Assembly: GCA_027924585.1 (NCBI GenBank)
Contig: BSBM01000461.1
Location: 6,962,001-7,026,000, forward strand
Reading direction: 5' to 3'
Length of the DNA: 64,000 nt
Source: Larix kaempferi
Lineage: Eukaryota > Streptophyta > Pinopsida > Pinales > Pinaceae
Made by a program: the position numbers and the translations under genes. Below are positions 11,980 to 24,613 of the stretch, in pieces (within the stretch, counting starts at the first letter, position 1; the number at the start of each line of letters is the position of its first letter). The notes beneath the pieces were generated by a model. The model saw only the letters and a list, made by a program, of their open reading frames with translations, searched no databases and was not told the DNA's origin.

Positions 11980-12625
11980 GGTGACACTTGGCCTTCCATC
12001 AATTCCTTATTTGAGACATCCTCCTATTTACCATTTCCTAATGAAGAGAGAGGGGTTCTTGGAAATAGGCAAGTTATAACACCTATTGATTGGGAGATGT
12101 TCAATGATATGATTAAGGAACAATTCTATCCAATTGGGTATAATGAGCATCAATATATTGTGAGGCATTACTTTAGGCAAATTTGAGGACAATTAGTGTA
12201 GGAGTTCCCTATCAAGTTTAGGAAGAGATCTATTCAACAAGGTGTATCTCTCAGAAGTCTAGACATGTTGATAAAATAATTAGGATCCTTGATACTAAAA
12301 ATTTAGTGATAATAGATCTTGTTTCGGACTAAGATGATTGATGAAGCCAATCTTCAGGTGAAGTACCTTGAAGGAGACAAGAATTAGAAATGGTTTGATA
12401 CACAAACTAAAGAAAACCAAAGGAACAAACAAAGGGAATAACAAGAAGAAGTGGAGTGGAAATATGATAATGGAAATGAAAAAATAAGAAACCCCTTCCA
12501 TCAAGCAATCTAAGTATTTTGAAAGAAAATGACACACAAAGAAGGATTGCTGGAAATTGCACCTTCAAAAGTGCTCCAAACAAATTAATAAGACCCGTGA
12601 CCATCCATTACCATATCCATTAGGC
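11980..12625 (+). pseudogene. eroded Ty3/gypsy gag remnant
   Basis: In the plus frames one reads PIDWEMFNDMIKEQFYPIGY, then HYFRQI, a stop, EFPIKFRKRSIQQGVSL, and further on HTKKDCWKLH. This order matches plant Ty3-type gag: a W...F...QFYP block, a block ending in FRK...QG, then a CCHC knuckle of the GHxKxxCWKLHP type. Several in-frame stops and frame changes are present, and the first knuckle cysteines are not evident. No flanking LTRs or pol are recognised. It is an old, isolated fragment. Confidence 0.65.
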
Positions 12626-14054
12626 TAGGTGAGACATGATTTAGAGATGAGGTTAAACAAGCAATGTAAATTTAGGTTTTCTATCAACCAAAACTTTGTA
12701 GATGAAGTAGCCACTATTATATTTGGGGTCCAAATTAGACTCTATTTTGATGTTCCTTTTCATCAACAAAACATCAAATGGTAAACTAATCAACGTCAAT
12801 TGAACAAAATGGAAGATGCATTGAATATTCAACGTTTTAACATCAAACAAACATTGCTTAAGTGACATTTATTGGATGTCAGAAACATCACTTAATGAAC
12901 ATTTGAAACATTGCTTAACAGACATTTTTTGATGTTAAAATTTAATGGTAGATCTCTTAAGTGACATACATTTGACAGTTCTCTTATGCTTGTGACACTT
13001 GACAAATTCGTTGAGTGATGCATGTTTAATTAGAAAGAAAAGATAAAAATTTTAGGTTTGTTTTTGGTTCCCCCATAAAAATTGTTTCAACAATGCAACA
13101 TCATTTGTGTCTAAACTACTTCTAATTACAGAATTATGAGTCTTCTTTGCCTCTTCTAGAAATATTGATTAGGAAAAAATAGTGAGACTACTCACCATCA
13201 TGACTAAATTTGGTTTTATTCCTTCCACTTTGCTTTATGATGGGATTTGCAACGTCAAATAAATTTTGAAAGAAAGGAGGTACAATGTTGGATATAATCA
13301 AAGGTTACCTTCCTTGGACCCTAATCTGAATGGTTGTGTGAATGGTACCCTCAGGGGATGAGACAAAGGCCTTGGGTGTAGGGGACATTCAGAAATCATT
13401 TTGGTTACCCTTGCCAAGTTGTGATGGATTATATCACTTGAGTACCAGAGGACTACCAATTTGCTATTTGTCTTCCTGCTTTATGTTGCGTCATAGATGT
13501 TAATTTTTTAGCAAATATGATCAGCTTTGAAATTTAAAACTTTAAATGTGGCAATAATGAATACTTGAATCAATGAACCATTCAATCACATGAAACATTC
13601 AACCATAACACAATATGTACCTTCGGGAAAATCACCAAAACAATGAGGATGAAAAAACCCAACAAATATTCAGAGTATAATTATGATAAATAGCAAAGAA
13701 TGTCTTTTACAAAATAGCATATTGCTTTCAGCACCCCAGGTGCTAGATAAGAGAGAATACTGAGAAATAGAGAATAGAGATCAAATGTATCAACTTTCCA
13801 TGTTCCCAACACATTAATAAAGAGCAAGAGAAAGATAAAGAAGATAGACTCAGAATAATATCCTGCACAAATAAAACATTGCGTTCAAGGAAGAAGAGAA
13901 TTCGCTTCACATTGAATTCATTAATCCTATATAACAATTTATACATTCTTCACATGCATCAGATTCTATTTTTATCTTATGACTTCATGATGAACTCACC
14001 CTCCATTTGGATGTATCAATCTTGCATGAAGAAGAGGGCCCCACTTCTCATGCA
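12626..14054. other. intergenic sequence, probable decayed repeats
   Basis: No gene or domain is recognised. Between 12760 and 13010 several short phrases built on ACATCxxxTTAAGTGACATT recur. A few 65-70-codon frames on both strands have no protein-like features. This could be further decayed parts of the Ty3 element whose gag lies just upstream, but I cannot show it. Confidence 0.35.
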
Positions 14055-14466
14055 GTGCATTAACTCACTAAGCTAAGTCTTGGGATGAAATAGCCCCTTA
14101 ATTGAAAGTTTGACCACTTAGTTAGGTGGCTAACTTAAGTTTCATCATGCAAGTGTCGCAACTCAAGTGTCGTATTTTATTTTAACATAAGTGTCGTCAT
14201 GCAATAACACTTATTTAACTAGATCTTCTTTGTTATCACTTAGTTAAATAGATATTCTTTGTTATCTCATGTTGTGCATTAACTCACTGAGCTAGGTATT
14301 AGGATTAAATCGCCCCTTAACTGAAAGCTTTCCCACTTAGTTAGGTGGCTAACTTAAGTGTCATCATGCAAGTGTAACAACTCAAGTGTCGTCTTTTAGT
14401 TTAATATAAGTGTCGTCATGCAATAACACTTAGTTAACTAGATCTTCTTTGTTATCACTTAGTTAA
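14055..14466 (+). repeat. 219-bp tandem duplication
   Basis: GTGCATTAACTCACT begins at 14055 and at 14274. Both copies continue through GCCCCTTAA-TGAAAG, CCACTTAGTTAGGTGGCTAA, AAGTGTCGTCATGCAATAAC and AGATCTTCTTTGTTATCACT. Copy 1 is 14055-14273 and copy 2 runs to about 14466. Differences are scattered point changes, so the duplication is not very recent. No coding potential is seen. Confidence 0.88.
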
Positions 14467-14663
14467 CTCTCTTTAAATGGTATCATGCTGATTGATTTAC
14501 TTGTAGTGACCACTATGAGTTCTTTAATTAACTGAGGTATACATTGTGGCTTTAACTGAAGCTTAACAATTCAAGTTCACTTAGTCATCTCATGAGCAAT
14601 TTGAATTCTCTTTTTCTCAATGCATTTATGTTTATCCCTTATCTTTATTGCATGGTCAATATG

Positions 14664-15178
14664 TGTTAACAATAATTGTCTATCATATCAAATTATACTA
14701 AGAATATTTGTGAGATGTTGTGATCATATTATATTACTCTCATACGAAATGATCATATGCTAAATTAATTCACTCTAGAGGTGGTCAGTCTCTAAAGGAG
14801 ACTTAATAGCAATCGATGACCATGGTTAGTAATACATCACACAACATTAATGCTTCAACATGAAAAGCATCTAACTCTATAACTGGAGGTCCACCCCATG
14901 GGTACCTACTATAACTAGAGGCCCACATGAGAATTTGACTCGACACACAAGTCCTAAGTTTTCTCCAACAAGACTTTACAACATCATCACTTTGATACAT
15001 CAAAGCATTCAACTCAACATATGAGGAATAACGTCTTACAACTGAAGGCTTAGTCATTCTTGAGTCCAACTCAATAATCTACTAGTCCAACCCAGGATCC
15101 CTACCTCAACACATGATACCCAATCCTAGGTGCACAAGATTGGCTTGGATAATGACTAGCGATGGTGTACATTTAACA
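14664..15178 (-). repeat. candidate 3' LTR of copia A
   Basis: Directly after the copia RNase H remnant (minus strand) comes a copia-like junction GAGAGGAGTGTTAAATG, so an LTR may start TGTTAA at 15178. A matching inverted end TTGTTAACA lies at 14664-14671, giving about 515 bp. The partner 5' LTR is missing, so the boundary at 14664 cannot be confirmed. Confidence 0.42.
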
Positions 15179-15473
15179 CTCCTCTCAGTGAGGGAGGCTT
15201 TATCTGCCATACCGAGCTTGTCTCAAAAGCGCCTCAACTTCATCACTGACATAAGATTTTTTAACACATATGCAATCTTCTCATCAATAGAAATGTATTG
15301 AAGTTTCACTGTACCTTTTTGGCCCATGTCTCTGATGAAGTGATACTTCATTTCAATGTGCTTCGACTTATCATGAAACACGAGATTTTCAAAAAGCTTG
15401 ATGTAGCTTTGATTGTCACACCGAATGACTGTAGACTCAAGCTTCTCACCGAAAAACCCAACAAGTAGCTTCC
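15179..15473 (-). pseudogene. copia A RNase H, C-terminal part
   Basis: The minus strand reads LLVGFFGEKLESTVIRCDNQ, then FHDKSKHIEMKYHFIRD and KLQYISIDEKIAYVLKN. This is the C-terminal RNase H block of plant Ty1/copia pol (HCDNQS, NPVFHDKSKHI, YHFIR, ADxLTK). Several consensus residues are changed and a stop lies near the end. It continues the frame that breaks off at 24609-24614 on the other side of the Ty3-type insertion. The split lies between WLRK and LLVG. Confidence 0.85.
15469..15473. other. target-site duplication CTTCC, left copy
   Basis: CTTCC at 15469-15473 abuts the left LTR of the Ty3-type element. The same five bases follow the right LTR at 24609-24613. Removing the element and one copy restores the copia A reading WLRK-LLVGFFGE. 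Confidence 0.88.
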
Positions 15474-18398
15474 CATTGTATGCACTGCAGATCCCATCTT
15501 AAACATAAGATGGGAGCCCCTTTTCTTTATTATTTGTTAGGATTTGTTCTTTTTTTATATTTCACCATTGACTTGATCATTTTCCTAGATCTATTATATT
15601 ATTTGGATTGTTTCCATTTTTAATAATCTGTAGCTTATATTTGTTTTTTGATTCATTTGAGTTGGTTCCATGATCTTGGTGGTATACTTACCATGTTATC
15701 CTTCACATTTCCCACTTGGATTTGGTCTTCGTTGCATAAACTGATTATTTGAGATGATGGCTAGTTATTACCTTCATTCTGGGATTTTGATTGATCTTAT
15801 GGTTTCTTCTCTCATGAATTTAGATATTGCATTAGTTTGATATTTGAGCTTGATGGAGTTTTATTTTCACTTTTGCATGCCTAAAATCATAATATAAATA
15901 TTGTAAATAATCTTAGTCTTTGGGTTTGTTTGCTTATATTAGTTTAATATTTTTAATGTTTAATTTGAGCTTATTTAAATCTTTTTAATATTCATGGTCA
16001 TGCTTTGACATTCATTAAATTACTTTGTGTATTTTATTAAATCCATGTATTTATACACAATTTGATTTTATGAAAATTAAATAAACACACATGTTTTAGT
16101 GAGTTCTAATTTATCTAATTTCTATGACTTTTTGTTTTATAATTATTTAAGAATTAGTGAGATTAAAATTCAATATTCACGAATGTAAAGTTAGTTTGAT
16201 TATGGATAAGTTTTTCCTTCTCAATAAGTTAATTCGATCTTGAAAATACAATTTCTATTTTTCCATTTTGCAATTTAAAAGGATTTTCATTTAATATTGT
16301 GCAAAATGAAATATTATTATTCTATTCTTGGAAAATGATTATGTTAGAAACCTATTTATGAGACTTATTAACTCTCCTATATTATAGGAGTGATTCTTCT
16401 TCTATGTACGTAACTTGTTTCCAACAATTAGTTTCTTAAGAATTAACTTGTAAATGGTTTTGATTTTTACTTCTAGATTTTATGATTTAATGTTGTTTTC
16501 CAATATTGGATTTTCTTTCACTTTGTTTATATTTCTAGATTTTTAATCTTTTCTCCATTGTTATTTTACTTTAATCTACCTCATTCAATATTCAAAAATT
16601 TGCATTTTTTTCAATCTTTTCGATCATTTTTATGGTCTTTTTTTCAACTTTTTATTTTTTATTTCCGTAATTTTAGAAAATGTTGATTACAGATTGCGGA
16701 AGTCACTTTTCAAATTTTCAAATGTTCATTTCCGCATTCCGCAACCTGATTTTTTGGAGCCTAGGTTTCTCTTATGATATGTTTTAATTTAATTTCGGGT
16801 CGGTAATTTTGGTAATTTCAATTTTTCTTGGAGTTTTTAATTTTGGTTTTGATTTTGTTTTACCATTTTGATTTCTTTAAATGTTTTTTTTCAAATTCTA
16901 AGTTTCCTCTCGACATTTGATTTCTGATATTTTGGGAATATGGATTTTTTTTTATTTTTGTTTGGTTTTATTCTTTTTGGAAAATAATTAGTATGGGATA
17001 ATGGATTTAATTGTTAGATCAATGGCCATAATTCATCCAACAATGAAATCAATAGTTGTTGCGCCTTAACTTCCAGGGGCAATATCTTGAGATTTATGAA
17101 TCCAAATCAAGCCCAAGATAGCTCGTTGGAAAGTTGGAAGGATGAGGAATGGTTTGGAAATATTATTTTTTCCAATTGAATATCTTAACAGCCCTGAAAA
17201 TCTGTTCGGATTTGGATCAGATTTATCTATTTTCTTTATATTTTGGTTTGCAAATGGATTTTTTTAAACTTGGATTTCTTTCATTATCTTTGGAATGATG
17301 TTTTAATTTATCTTTTGTATTGTATAGGTGTGGAGTTTGATTTAGAGGATTCAAAGTGAAGAATTTACATCCCAAATTTGGAGCAGTCAAAACGTGTCAA
17401 GTGAAAAGAAGTGATCTTTGGATGCGATTTCTAGAGTGATGAAGATGAATATGGAAAATCCAAGACGCGGGTTTTGTGCAGAATATGCCATATTAGCTTA
17501 TTAATGATAAGAATCCTTATAAATTTCTTCATTTGAGAGATTCGACTAGTTTTGCAAAACGAAATTTCCCATATTTTTCTCATGGACAGATTTGCTGAAT
17601 GGAACAACTCAGCTAGTTATCTCGGCAATTGGGGAAATTAATCTTATCTTCTCCTGTTATTTATTTTGTATAAATACATACCTTCTATTCTCTAAAGAGG
17701 AGGGGGGATCTCAAGAGAGACAAATTTCTTTCTTTCTCTGTAATAAAAAAATGTTATGCATTTTTATGCATATAGTTTGTTATTAGGATCAGTGGATGGT
17801 ACTCTAATTTTTCAGCAAGCTAGTTCATTGGATCTAGAGATCTTCTATCTCAGAAGTTACTTTCAATTGCAGCATGAATCATTTTCAATCTGTGATGACC
17901 AGAATTCTTGATCTGTCCTAAGTTTTGATCATTGCATAACCTCTAATGCTTTATGACACACCAATTGATATGAATCTGATTTGTCAGCTTGATAATCAAT
18001 TGGATACTAATTAAAATTAATATTTTTCCCTTTTCAATAATCAGTTTATGAAAAAATCATTTTCGTTTTCATTCTGTTAGTTATATTAGATGATTATTTT
18101 TATCATTTATCATAGATTGGCAGGATGACATGAACTAATTATCACAATCACATTTAATAAATTACACATTAAGTTAGGTTTTCATTTAGGATCTAGTTTC
18201 AATCATGTTTCAAAGTCTCCTCTTTGAGGAGCAACCATCGCTTAGTGGGTAACAGAGCCATAAAACACATCGAAGTTAGTTATACCAAACAAATTGAGGA
18301 TAGGGTAATCCTTGCATAGGATTATTCAAAGTCTTCAGTTGAGCTATCTCCCTTACGTTGTTGCCTAGGGTACTTCCAGCACATCCGAAGCTTCAACA
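15474..18398 (+). repeat. 5' LTR of the gag-only Ty3-type element (2925 bp)
   Basis: It is homologous to 22822-24608. Both share GTATGCAC then TCCCATCTTAAACATAAGAT near the start and GGCAGGATGACATGAA through CTTCAACA at the end. The right-hand copy starts TGTTG and both end CAACA, a perfect terminal inverted repeat. Here the first bases have changed to CATTG. A candidate TATA box is at 17669-17676. The span 16689-18118 is absent from the right-hand LTR. Confidence 0.88.
17669..17676 (+). promoter_or_regulatory. TATA box in the left LTR of the Ty3-type element
   Basis: TATAAATA sits about 730 bp before the LTR end, preceded by CTCCTGTTATTTATTTTG and followed by a purine-rich stretch. It is the best candidate for the U3/R promoter. 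This segment is deleted from the right LTR. Confidence 0.5.
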
Positions 18399-18420
18399 AA
18401 TGGCGCTAGAAGGAGGGATA
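18399..18420 (+). other. primer-binding-site region of the Ty3-type element
   Basis: AATGGCGCTAGAAGGAGGGA directly follows the LTR end CTTCAACA. TGGCGC-type sequences at this position are common primer-binding sites in plant Ty3 elements. I cannot name the tRNA without a tRNA comparison. Confidence 0.6.
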
Positions 18421-18471
18421 TCCGACATGTAAGGCCATTTGAGCTATTTAATTTAATCATATTATTTTATA

Positions 18472-19262
18472 ATGGCTTTGGCCCAAAGATCTGTATTAAG
18501 TTGTTTTTCTACCCAAGAATCTGTATTTAGTTGTTTTTTTGCCCAAGAATATGTATTTAGTTGTTTTTCTAGACAAATTAGTTTTCATTTTCAAACAGAT
18601 TTTCTGAAGCAACTGATAGAAGTAAAATTCAATGGTGAAGGAGAAATTTTAGTGCAAGAACATGTTCTTCAATTTATAGGTATAATTGTTTTGATAACAA
18701 AATTCTGGATGTAGATGTTTTGTGCATATTGTTAGCCTTCACATTCGAAGGACGGGTCAAAGAGTGGTTTGTAACCTTACCTTTTGCCTATGTCCATTCT
18801 TTTGAACATTTTATAGATCTTTTCATACTTTCTTTTGGACATTATGACTTTGTTAGATTATGCAATGAATGGAAACAACTCACTATAAAAATGGGTGAAT
18901 CATTAGAATATTTTGCAATTAGAATGTTTAATCTCTATTGTAGATTCTCTTTAATAGATCGTCCTATGATACTTGAATGGTTTCAGCACACTAGTTCTAT
19001 TTCACATGAATATGGTCAATTAGTAGATGATAAATATGAATTATACATCGATAATCATCCACCTCTTGGTTTAGATTTGAATAAAGAATCTAAGGATTTA
19101 AAAATTGTGGAAATGAATCCCTTCTCTTTCTTAGATATGGATCATAATCAATATGATGATTTGGGTGATTTAAATGCTCATATGCCCATATCTATTTCAT
19201 GTGAAAGTCAAAGTTTAACTAAACATGAAGGAGATCATTTTTCTATAGAGCCTCTAAAGTAG
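18472..19262 (+). pseudogene. Ty3-type gag of the nested element (broken)
   Basis: Two adjoining frames (18472-18714 and 18720-19262) make up the gag. The second begins LLAFTFEGRVKEWFVTLP and includes HSFEHFIDLF and LKMGESL-type blocks. This is the capsid pattern of plant Ty3 gag (LxGxAxxWFxxLP, then W/F...F...F, then ESL..Y..RF). The two frames meet at a stop near 18712, so the gene is interrupted. The N-terminal part contains three 10-residue repeats (see the 30-bp repeat). The C-terminal part is acidic and has no zinc knuckle, and no pol follows. Confidence 0.72.
18481..18570 (+). repeat. 30-bp in-frame tandem repeat, 3 units
   Basis: Three 30-bp units (18481-18510, 18511-18540, 18541-18570) share CCCAA-GAATCTGTATTTAGTTG. 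They encode three repeats of the pattern xQxSVxSCFx at the start of the gag frame. A repeat length that is a multiple of three keeps the frame open. Confidence 0.9.
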
Positions 19263-22200
19263 AAGAGAATAGTTCTAATCATAATATCGAACAATGTTCT
19301 TCTACCATAAGTAAATAAATTTAAGATTCTGATATTTATTATTTTGTTAATAATTTGATAGATCTTGAATCAACTAATTGTTCTGAAATTTGTGATATGT
19401 TTTCCCAATTACCATTTTCTAACCTAAGTCATTCTATAGGAGAGCATATTTCACGAGATGATTACCCTACATTAAAAGAAGAAGCACTTTCTGATTTGGA
19501 ACCTTTCATACATATCCCTTTCGAAGAGAAAATCTCTCTTAAGGAATCTCAATTTGAAAATATTCTACGAGGAGACGAATTTCATACACTTATTTCCTCT
19601 TCATATTTTTCTTTGTATCTTGGTCTATTTGATAACAATGACACTCATTCATATATTTTAGAGTCTAACTCTCCATTGTTAAATCTTAAAGAGGTGGCAA
19701 GTTAATTATGAAATACATGAAGAAGATCAAGAAGATTCTTATCTTTATCATAAATCTATGTTTCCTTATCATTCTTCTTTGCTGGAAATGAATACTATTT
19801 CTAAGGGTAATTTTCAGAATTTTTCCTTTTATGATTCATCATTCAATAAAGAAATATTTTATTCTTACAACTAATTACTTGATGGAGAAGATTCTTATCA
19901 GAATATTAATGATACTAGTTCTACACTTATAACGTTTCATATCTTTAGTTCTTCTCAAGTAAATACTCGAAGGAAATTTGACCTCTTTAAGAATTTCCAA
20001 TTAAATCAACCAATTTATGATGACTGTTACAATAATAAACTAGAACAAATCTGATTTGATTTTGCTAATCTTATTCAAGAAAATATTTCTAAGGATAAAA
20101 TTGTTCAAGAAGAAGTTTCTGATTCTTATAATACTAATGTTGATTTTCTTTCAAAAACTCCATTTCATCGCATAAATCTTTCGAACTCTTTCTGTCATTC
20201 TTTTGTTTTTTATTGCAACTACCATGATTGAGTTATTGATTGGATTGAGAAATCTTTCTTAGCAAGATTTCATCATTATGGTAAAACTATGTTTTCCTTG
20301 TTTGTATATAAAGATGGTAAGGCTCCATTCTCTTTATTTGTACATAAATCTCATTTTATTTTCTTTAATACATTCTTTTTTTATTTTTATTTTCAAGCAT
20401 TCATATCATGCTTTCTGATTATGTACTTCTTCTTTTTTGCAAGTTTTCATATGCTTTCATGGTTGCATTGAAAATTTGATTACACTTAGTTTTTGTTTAC
20501 TTTTTAGAGTAGTGTAGGAGTAGGTGTAGAATAGATTAGTTTTGATCATTTCTTTAATAATTAGATTACTCTTTTGGTTCTCTTCAATAAAATATTTGCG
20601 ATGACAAGCCAAGTCCAAGTTGGAAACGACGCTTCTTCAGATGCATTTAGGGAAGTATTTTTATCCTCTTTCATTTTATATTATTCATGCTCTCGCTTAT
20701 TCTTTTATTGGTTCAAGGCATTCATGTTTGAATTATGTATTTAGTTTTAAATTATAATGATCTTGTCATGAAATGTTTTGAATTAATTATTTTCCAAGTT
20801 TTAAGAGCAAGAATATTTTGACATGAGACAAAGTAATTAAAATTAGAACATATTCATTACACACGAATTTTGAACTTTCCTGGATAATCACTTGAAAAAA
20901 GAGGTTTTTACATATTTTTTTGTCGCAAATTGCACACAATTTAGTTTAGTATTATTTCATTTTCTTTCTGTACATAATCTTTAATAAATGAAGGCCTAAT
21001 TTTCCTAAACAACTTTATGTGAAAAATAACATTGTTGATTGTAATTCTTCAATCGAAGGAGAATAAATTTATTTTAAGAGTTTTATTACAATCAATTCAA
21101 TTAATCGATTCAATACATTTACAATTTATGAATTGATATAATTACTCTCTTTACAATAACAAATTCCTTCAATTCTACAAACATGACAACATAAGTCACT
21201 TTTGTTCACATAAGACAATTTGTTAAGACCTATTTTTACAATTATTTTACATTTTAATTTAGTTTTCTAAATAAAAAGGCTTCAATTGGCTCTATATATC
21301 ATGTGGTGAATAATACTATCAATCGAATCTTTAAAGTAAAAAGATCTATAATTATATTTAAGGGGTTTTTCAAATAATTATGTACAATTTATGAATTGAT
21401 ACAATTTAATCGACAATTTATCACCCCTATTACAATAAAAAAAAAATCTACAACAAAACTTTAAACACATTATTCCACATGAAATGTTAGTCATAATTGT
21501 AAATCCTCGTTTTCTTTAATTTTATTTTGGTTAGACCACTTTTCGTTTCATTTTAAAATTGTTTGATTAGGTTTGTATTTCTTAGTTTGATAATCATTTG
21601 CATTGGGGCAAAAGGTTGAAATATTAACTATCGAAAAATCAATTCCAATTATTCTACAATTCCTTGTTTTGAATCATGTTTTATTTATCAAACCTTTTCT
21701 AAAATTTAATTGATAGGGGAATGTTGATCCTTAGTTAATGATACTTTGTGGCAAGTTAGTCATTCCAAGCCTACATCTTTTGAACTCTTGTATGTGAAGG
21801 ATATTTTCAAGGTGATTTTCAAGAAAAGACTAACCAAAAACACTTTCGAAATTTTACCTTTATACATAAACTTAGTTGCATTGATTATCTTTCTCCTTTT
21901 AAGTATCACAAATCAATATGAAAAGTTATTTTTAACTAAATTCTGCATTATGTTCTAATTGGATCCTTCTTTAGGAGAAAATGAGTGGGGCTTGCATTAC
22001 TATCATCTCAAATCTCTTAACGCCATCCCACTCTCTTAAGGAGTATAGTCACTTCCCCATCCATTAAGTAATCTCTTATGAGATTAACATTAAACATAGC
22101 CCAATCCTCTTCTTTAATCTCTAGGAGTGAGTTGGGAAAAAGGAGGTCTTATTATAAGCCGACCTGTTCATGATCATGCCTTCTTATGGAATGAATTTAT

Positions 22201-22821
22201 CAATATCTTGTCACCAAGCCAGGATACTGGCTGGTAGCCACAAAAACGGTTGCAAGATGGGGTGTCTCATCACAAGCCAACCCACTCATTATCTATAAGT
22301 TGGTGTGAATGACACTGTCACTATCTGATCACTAAGTTGAGAAAATGGTTTCCAACTTATTTCTAAGGAGGAAAATCTTTAACAATGATTGATAAGCTTC
22401 GCATATTTAACTAGTGGATGGGATAAAAGCAACTTATTGGCTTAAAAGGTAACCTTGTCGAGGCTATAGATGCTAGCTGGCAACAGGGCCATGCCTATGG
22501 TATTAGAGGTAAAATATTAAGATAACATCTTCTTGTCATCACAAATTTTTCATTTAGAGCATGTTTCAATGAAGAACATATTTTTGTTGGAAATCTAATC
22601 AATTAGTATTTTTCTATGCATTCCAACTGATAGTTAGAAGGGCAACATTAAACATCAATTGCAGTTGGGTAAATCTTTAAAAGTTTGACTTGTTAATGTG
22701 GTACACATGTTTTAGAGAAATCTTTCTTCTTGTTAAAAGCCTCATCTTTCATCTCCTTATACATGTACAACTGCTATATTCTCAAGGAAGAGATAACTGC
22801 TTTGCCCAGCCAGTCGCCATT
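19263..22821 (+). other. non-coding or decayed internal region of the Ty3-type element
   Basis: One further open frame (19355-19705, 116 codons, acidic, unrecognised) is probably the continuation of gag after a stop. From 19706 on there are only short frames, T-rich tracts and no pol motif such as YxDD or a DDE integrase. A phrase at about 20605 (GACAAGCCAAGTCCAAGTTG) starts a segment that I cannot classify. The tract just before the right LTR is not clearly polypurine. Confidence 0.5.
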
Positions 22822-24608
22822 TGTTGTATGCACAACATATCCCATCTTAAACATAAGATGAGAGCCCATTTTATTTATTATTTGTTAGGATTTGTTTTTT
22901 TTGCAATTCACCATTGACTTGATCATTTTCTTAGATATCTTATATTATTTGGATTGTTTCCATTTTTACTAATATCTAGCTTATATTTGTTTTTTTATTC
23001 ATTTGAGTTGGTTCCATGATCTTGGTGGTTAACTTACCATGTCATCCTTCACATTCCCCACCTAAATTTGGTCTTCACTGCATAAAGTGATCATTTGAGA
23101 TGATGGTTGGTTATTACCTTCATTCTGGGATTTTGATTGATCTTATGGTTTCTTCTCTCATGAGTTTAGATATTGCATTAGTTTGATATTTGAGCTTGAT
23201 GGAGTTTTATTTTCACTTTTGCATGCCTAGAATCATAATATAAATATTGTAAATAATCTTAGTCTTTGGTTTTGTTTGTTTATATTAGTTTAATATTTTT
23301 AATATTTAATTTGAGATTATTTAAATCTTTTTAATATTCATGGTCATGCTTTGGCTTTCATTAAATTATTTTGTGTATTTTATAAAATCCATATATTTAT
23401 ACAGAATTTGATTTTATGAAAATTAAAAAAAAACACACATGTTTTAGTGAGTTCTAATTTCTCTAATTTCCATGATTTCTTGTTTTATGATTATTTCAGA
23501 ATTAGTGGAATTAAAGTTCAATATTCACTAATGTAAAGCTAGTTTGATCATTGATAAGTTTTTCCTTCTCAATAAGTTAATTTGATCATGAAAATACAAT
23601 TTCTATTTTTCCATTTTGCAAGTTAAAGGGATTTTCATTTATTATTGTGCAAAAGGAAATATTAGTATTCTTTTCTTGGTATTCTATTCTTGGAAAATAA
23701 TTATGTTAGAAACCTATTTATGGGACTTATTAACTCTCCTATATTATAGGAGTGATTCTTTTCCTATATACGTAACTTGTTTCCAACAATTATTTTCTCA
23801 AGAATTAACATGTAAATGGTTTTGATTTTTACTTCCATTTTTTATGATTTAATGTTGTTTTCCAATATTGGATTTTATTTCACTTTGTTTATATTTCTAT
23901 ATTTTTAATCTTTTCTCCATTGTTATTTTTATTTTAATCTACTTCATTCAATATTAACAAATTTTCATTTTTTTCAATCTTTTCGATCATTTTTATGCAT
24001 TTTTTCGGATTTGCGGAACCTTTAATTTTTGTTAAATTTCAACATTTCTACAATCCACAATCCGAAATGCTGAATGTGGAATCTTTAATTTTAATTGTTA
24101 AATTTTGATGTTTCTGTAATCTGCAATCCGCAATTGCAGATTGCGGAAGGTAAAAAAATTATCATTTAAAAAAAAAAACATTTCTGCAATCCGCAATGCG
24201 GAAGGGAAAATAAAATGGTCATTTTTTAAAAATCATTTTGGATTTCCGCAATTTTTGAATTTCCGTAATTGGAAGTCATTTTTTCAACTTTTTATTTTTC
24301 ATTTCCGCAATTTTAGAAAATATTGATTGGCAGGATGACATGAATTGATCATCACAATCACATTTAATAAATTACACATTAAGTTAGGTTTGCATTTAGG
24401 ATCTAGTTTCAGTCATGATTCAAAGTCTCCTCTTTGACGAGCATCCTTCGCTTAGCGGCTAACGTAGTCGTAAAACCCGTCGAAGTTAGTTACACCAAAC
24501 AACTTGAGGATATGGTAATCCTTGCATAGGATTATTCGAAGCCTTCGGTTGGGCTATCTCCCTTAAATTGTTTCCTGGGGTAATTCCAACACATCAGAGG
24601 CTTCAACA
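22822..24608 (+). repeat. 3' LTR of the Ty3-type element (1787 bp, rearranged)
   Basis: It starts TGTTGTATGCAC and ends CTTCAACA, then the TSD CTTCC. Homology to the left LTR is continuous to about 23998 and again from about 24286. Relative to the left copy it lacks the segment 16689-18118, with the join at a shared GATT (near 24325). It has gained about 290 bp at 23998-24285, rich in CCGCAATxxGCAAT phrases. The deleted part holds the candidate TATA box. Confidence 0.87.
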
Positions 24609-24613
24609 CTTCC

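Larger units (their letters stand above)
15474..24608 (+). mobile_element. gag-only Ty3/gypsy-type LTR element, 9.1 kb, nested in copia A
   Basis: The element has two homologous LTRs (15474-18398 and 22822-24608), a 5-bp TSD (CTTCC), a primer-binding-like site just inside the left LTR and a Ty3-type gag. No protease, RT, RNase H or integrase motif is visible in the 4.4-kb internal region. This is the layout of a non-autonomous element that would depend on another element's pol. LTR lengths differ greatly (2925 versus 1787 bp) because the right LTR carries a 1.43-kb deletion and about 0.29 kb of extra sequence. Confidence 0.85.

Noticed and set aside
15101-15301. Plus-strand open frame over the copia A RNase H end
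   Set aside because: It is antisense to a recognised copia pol remnant.
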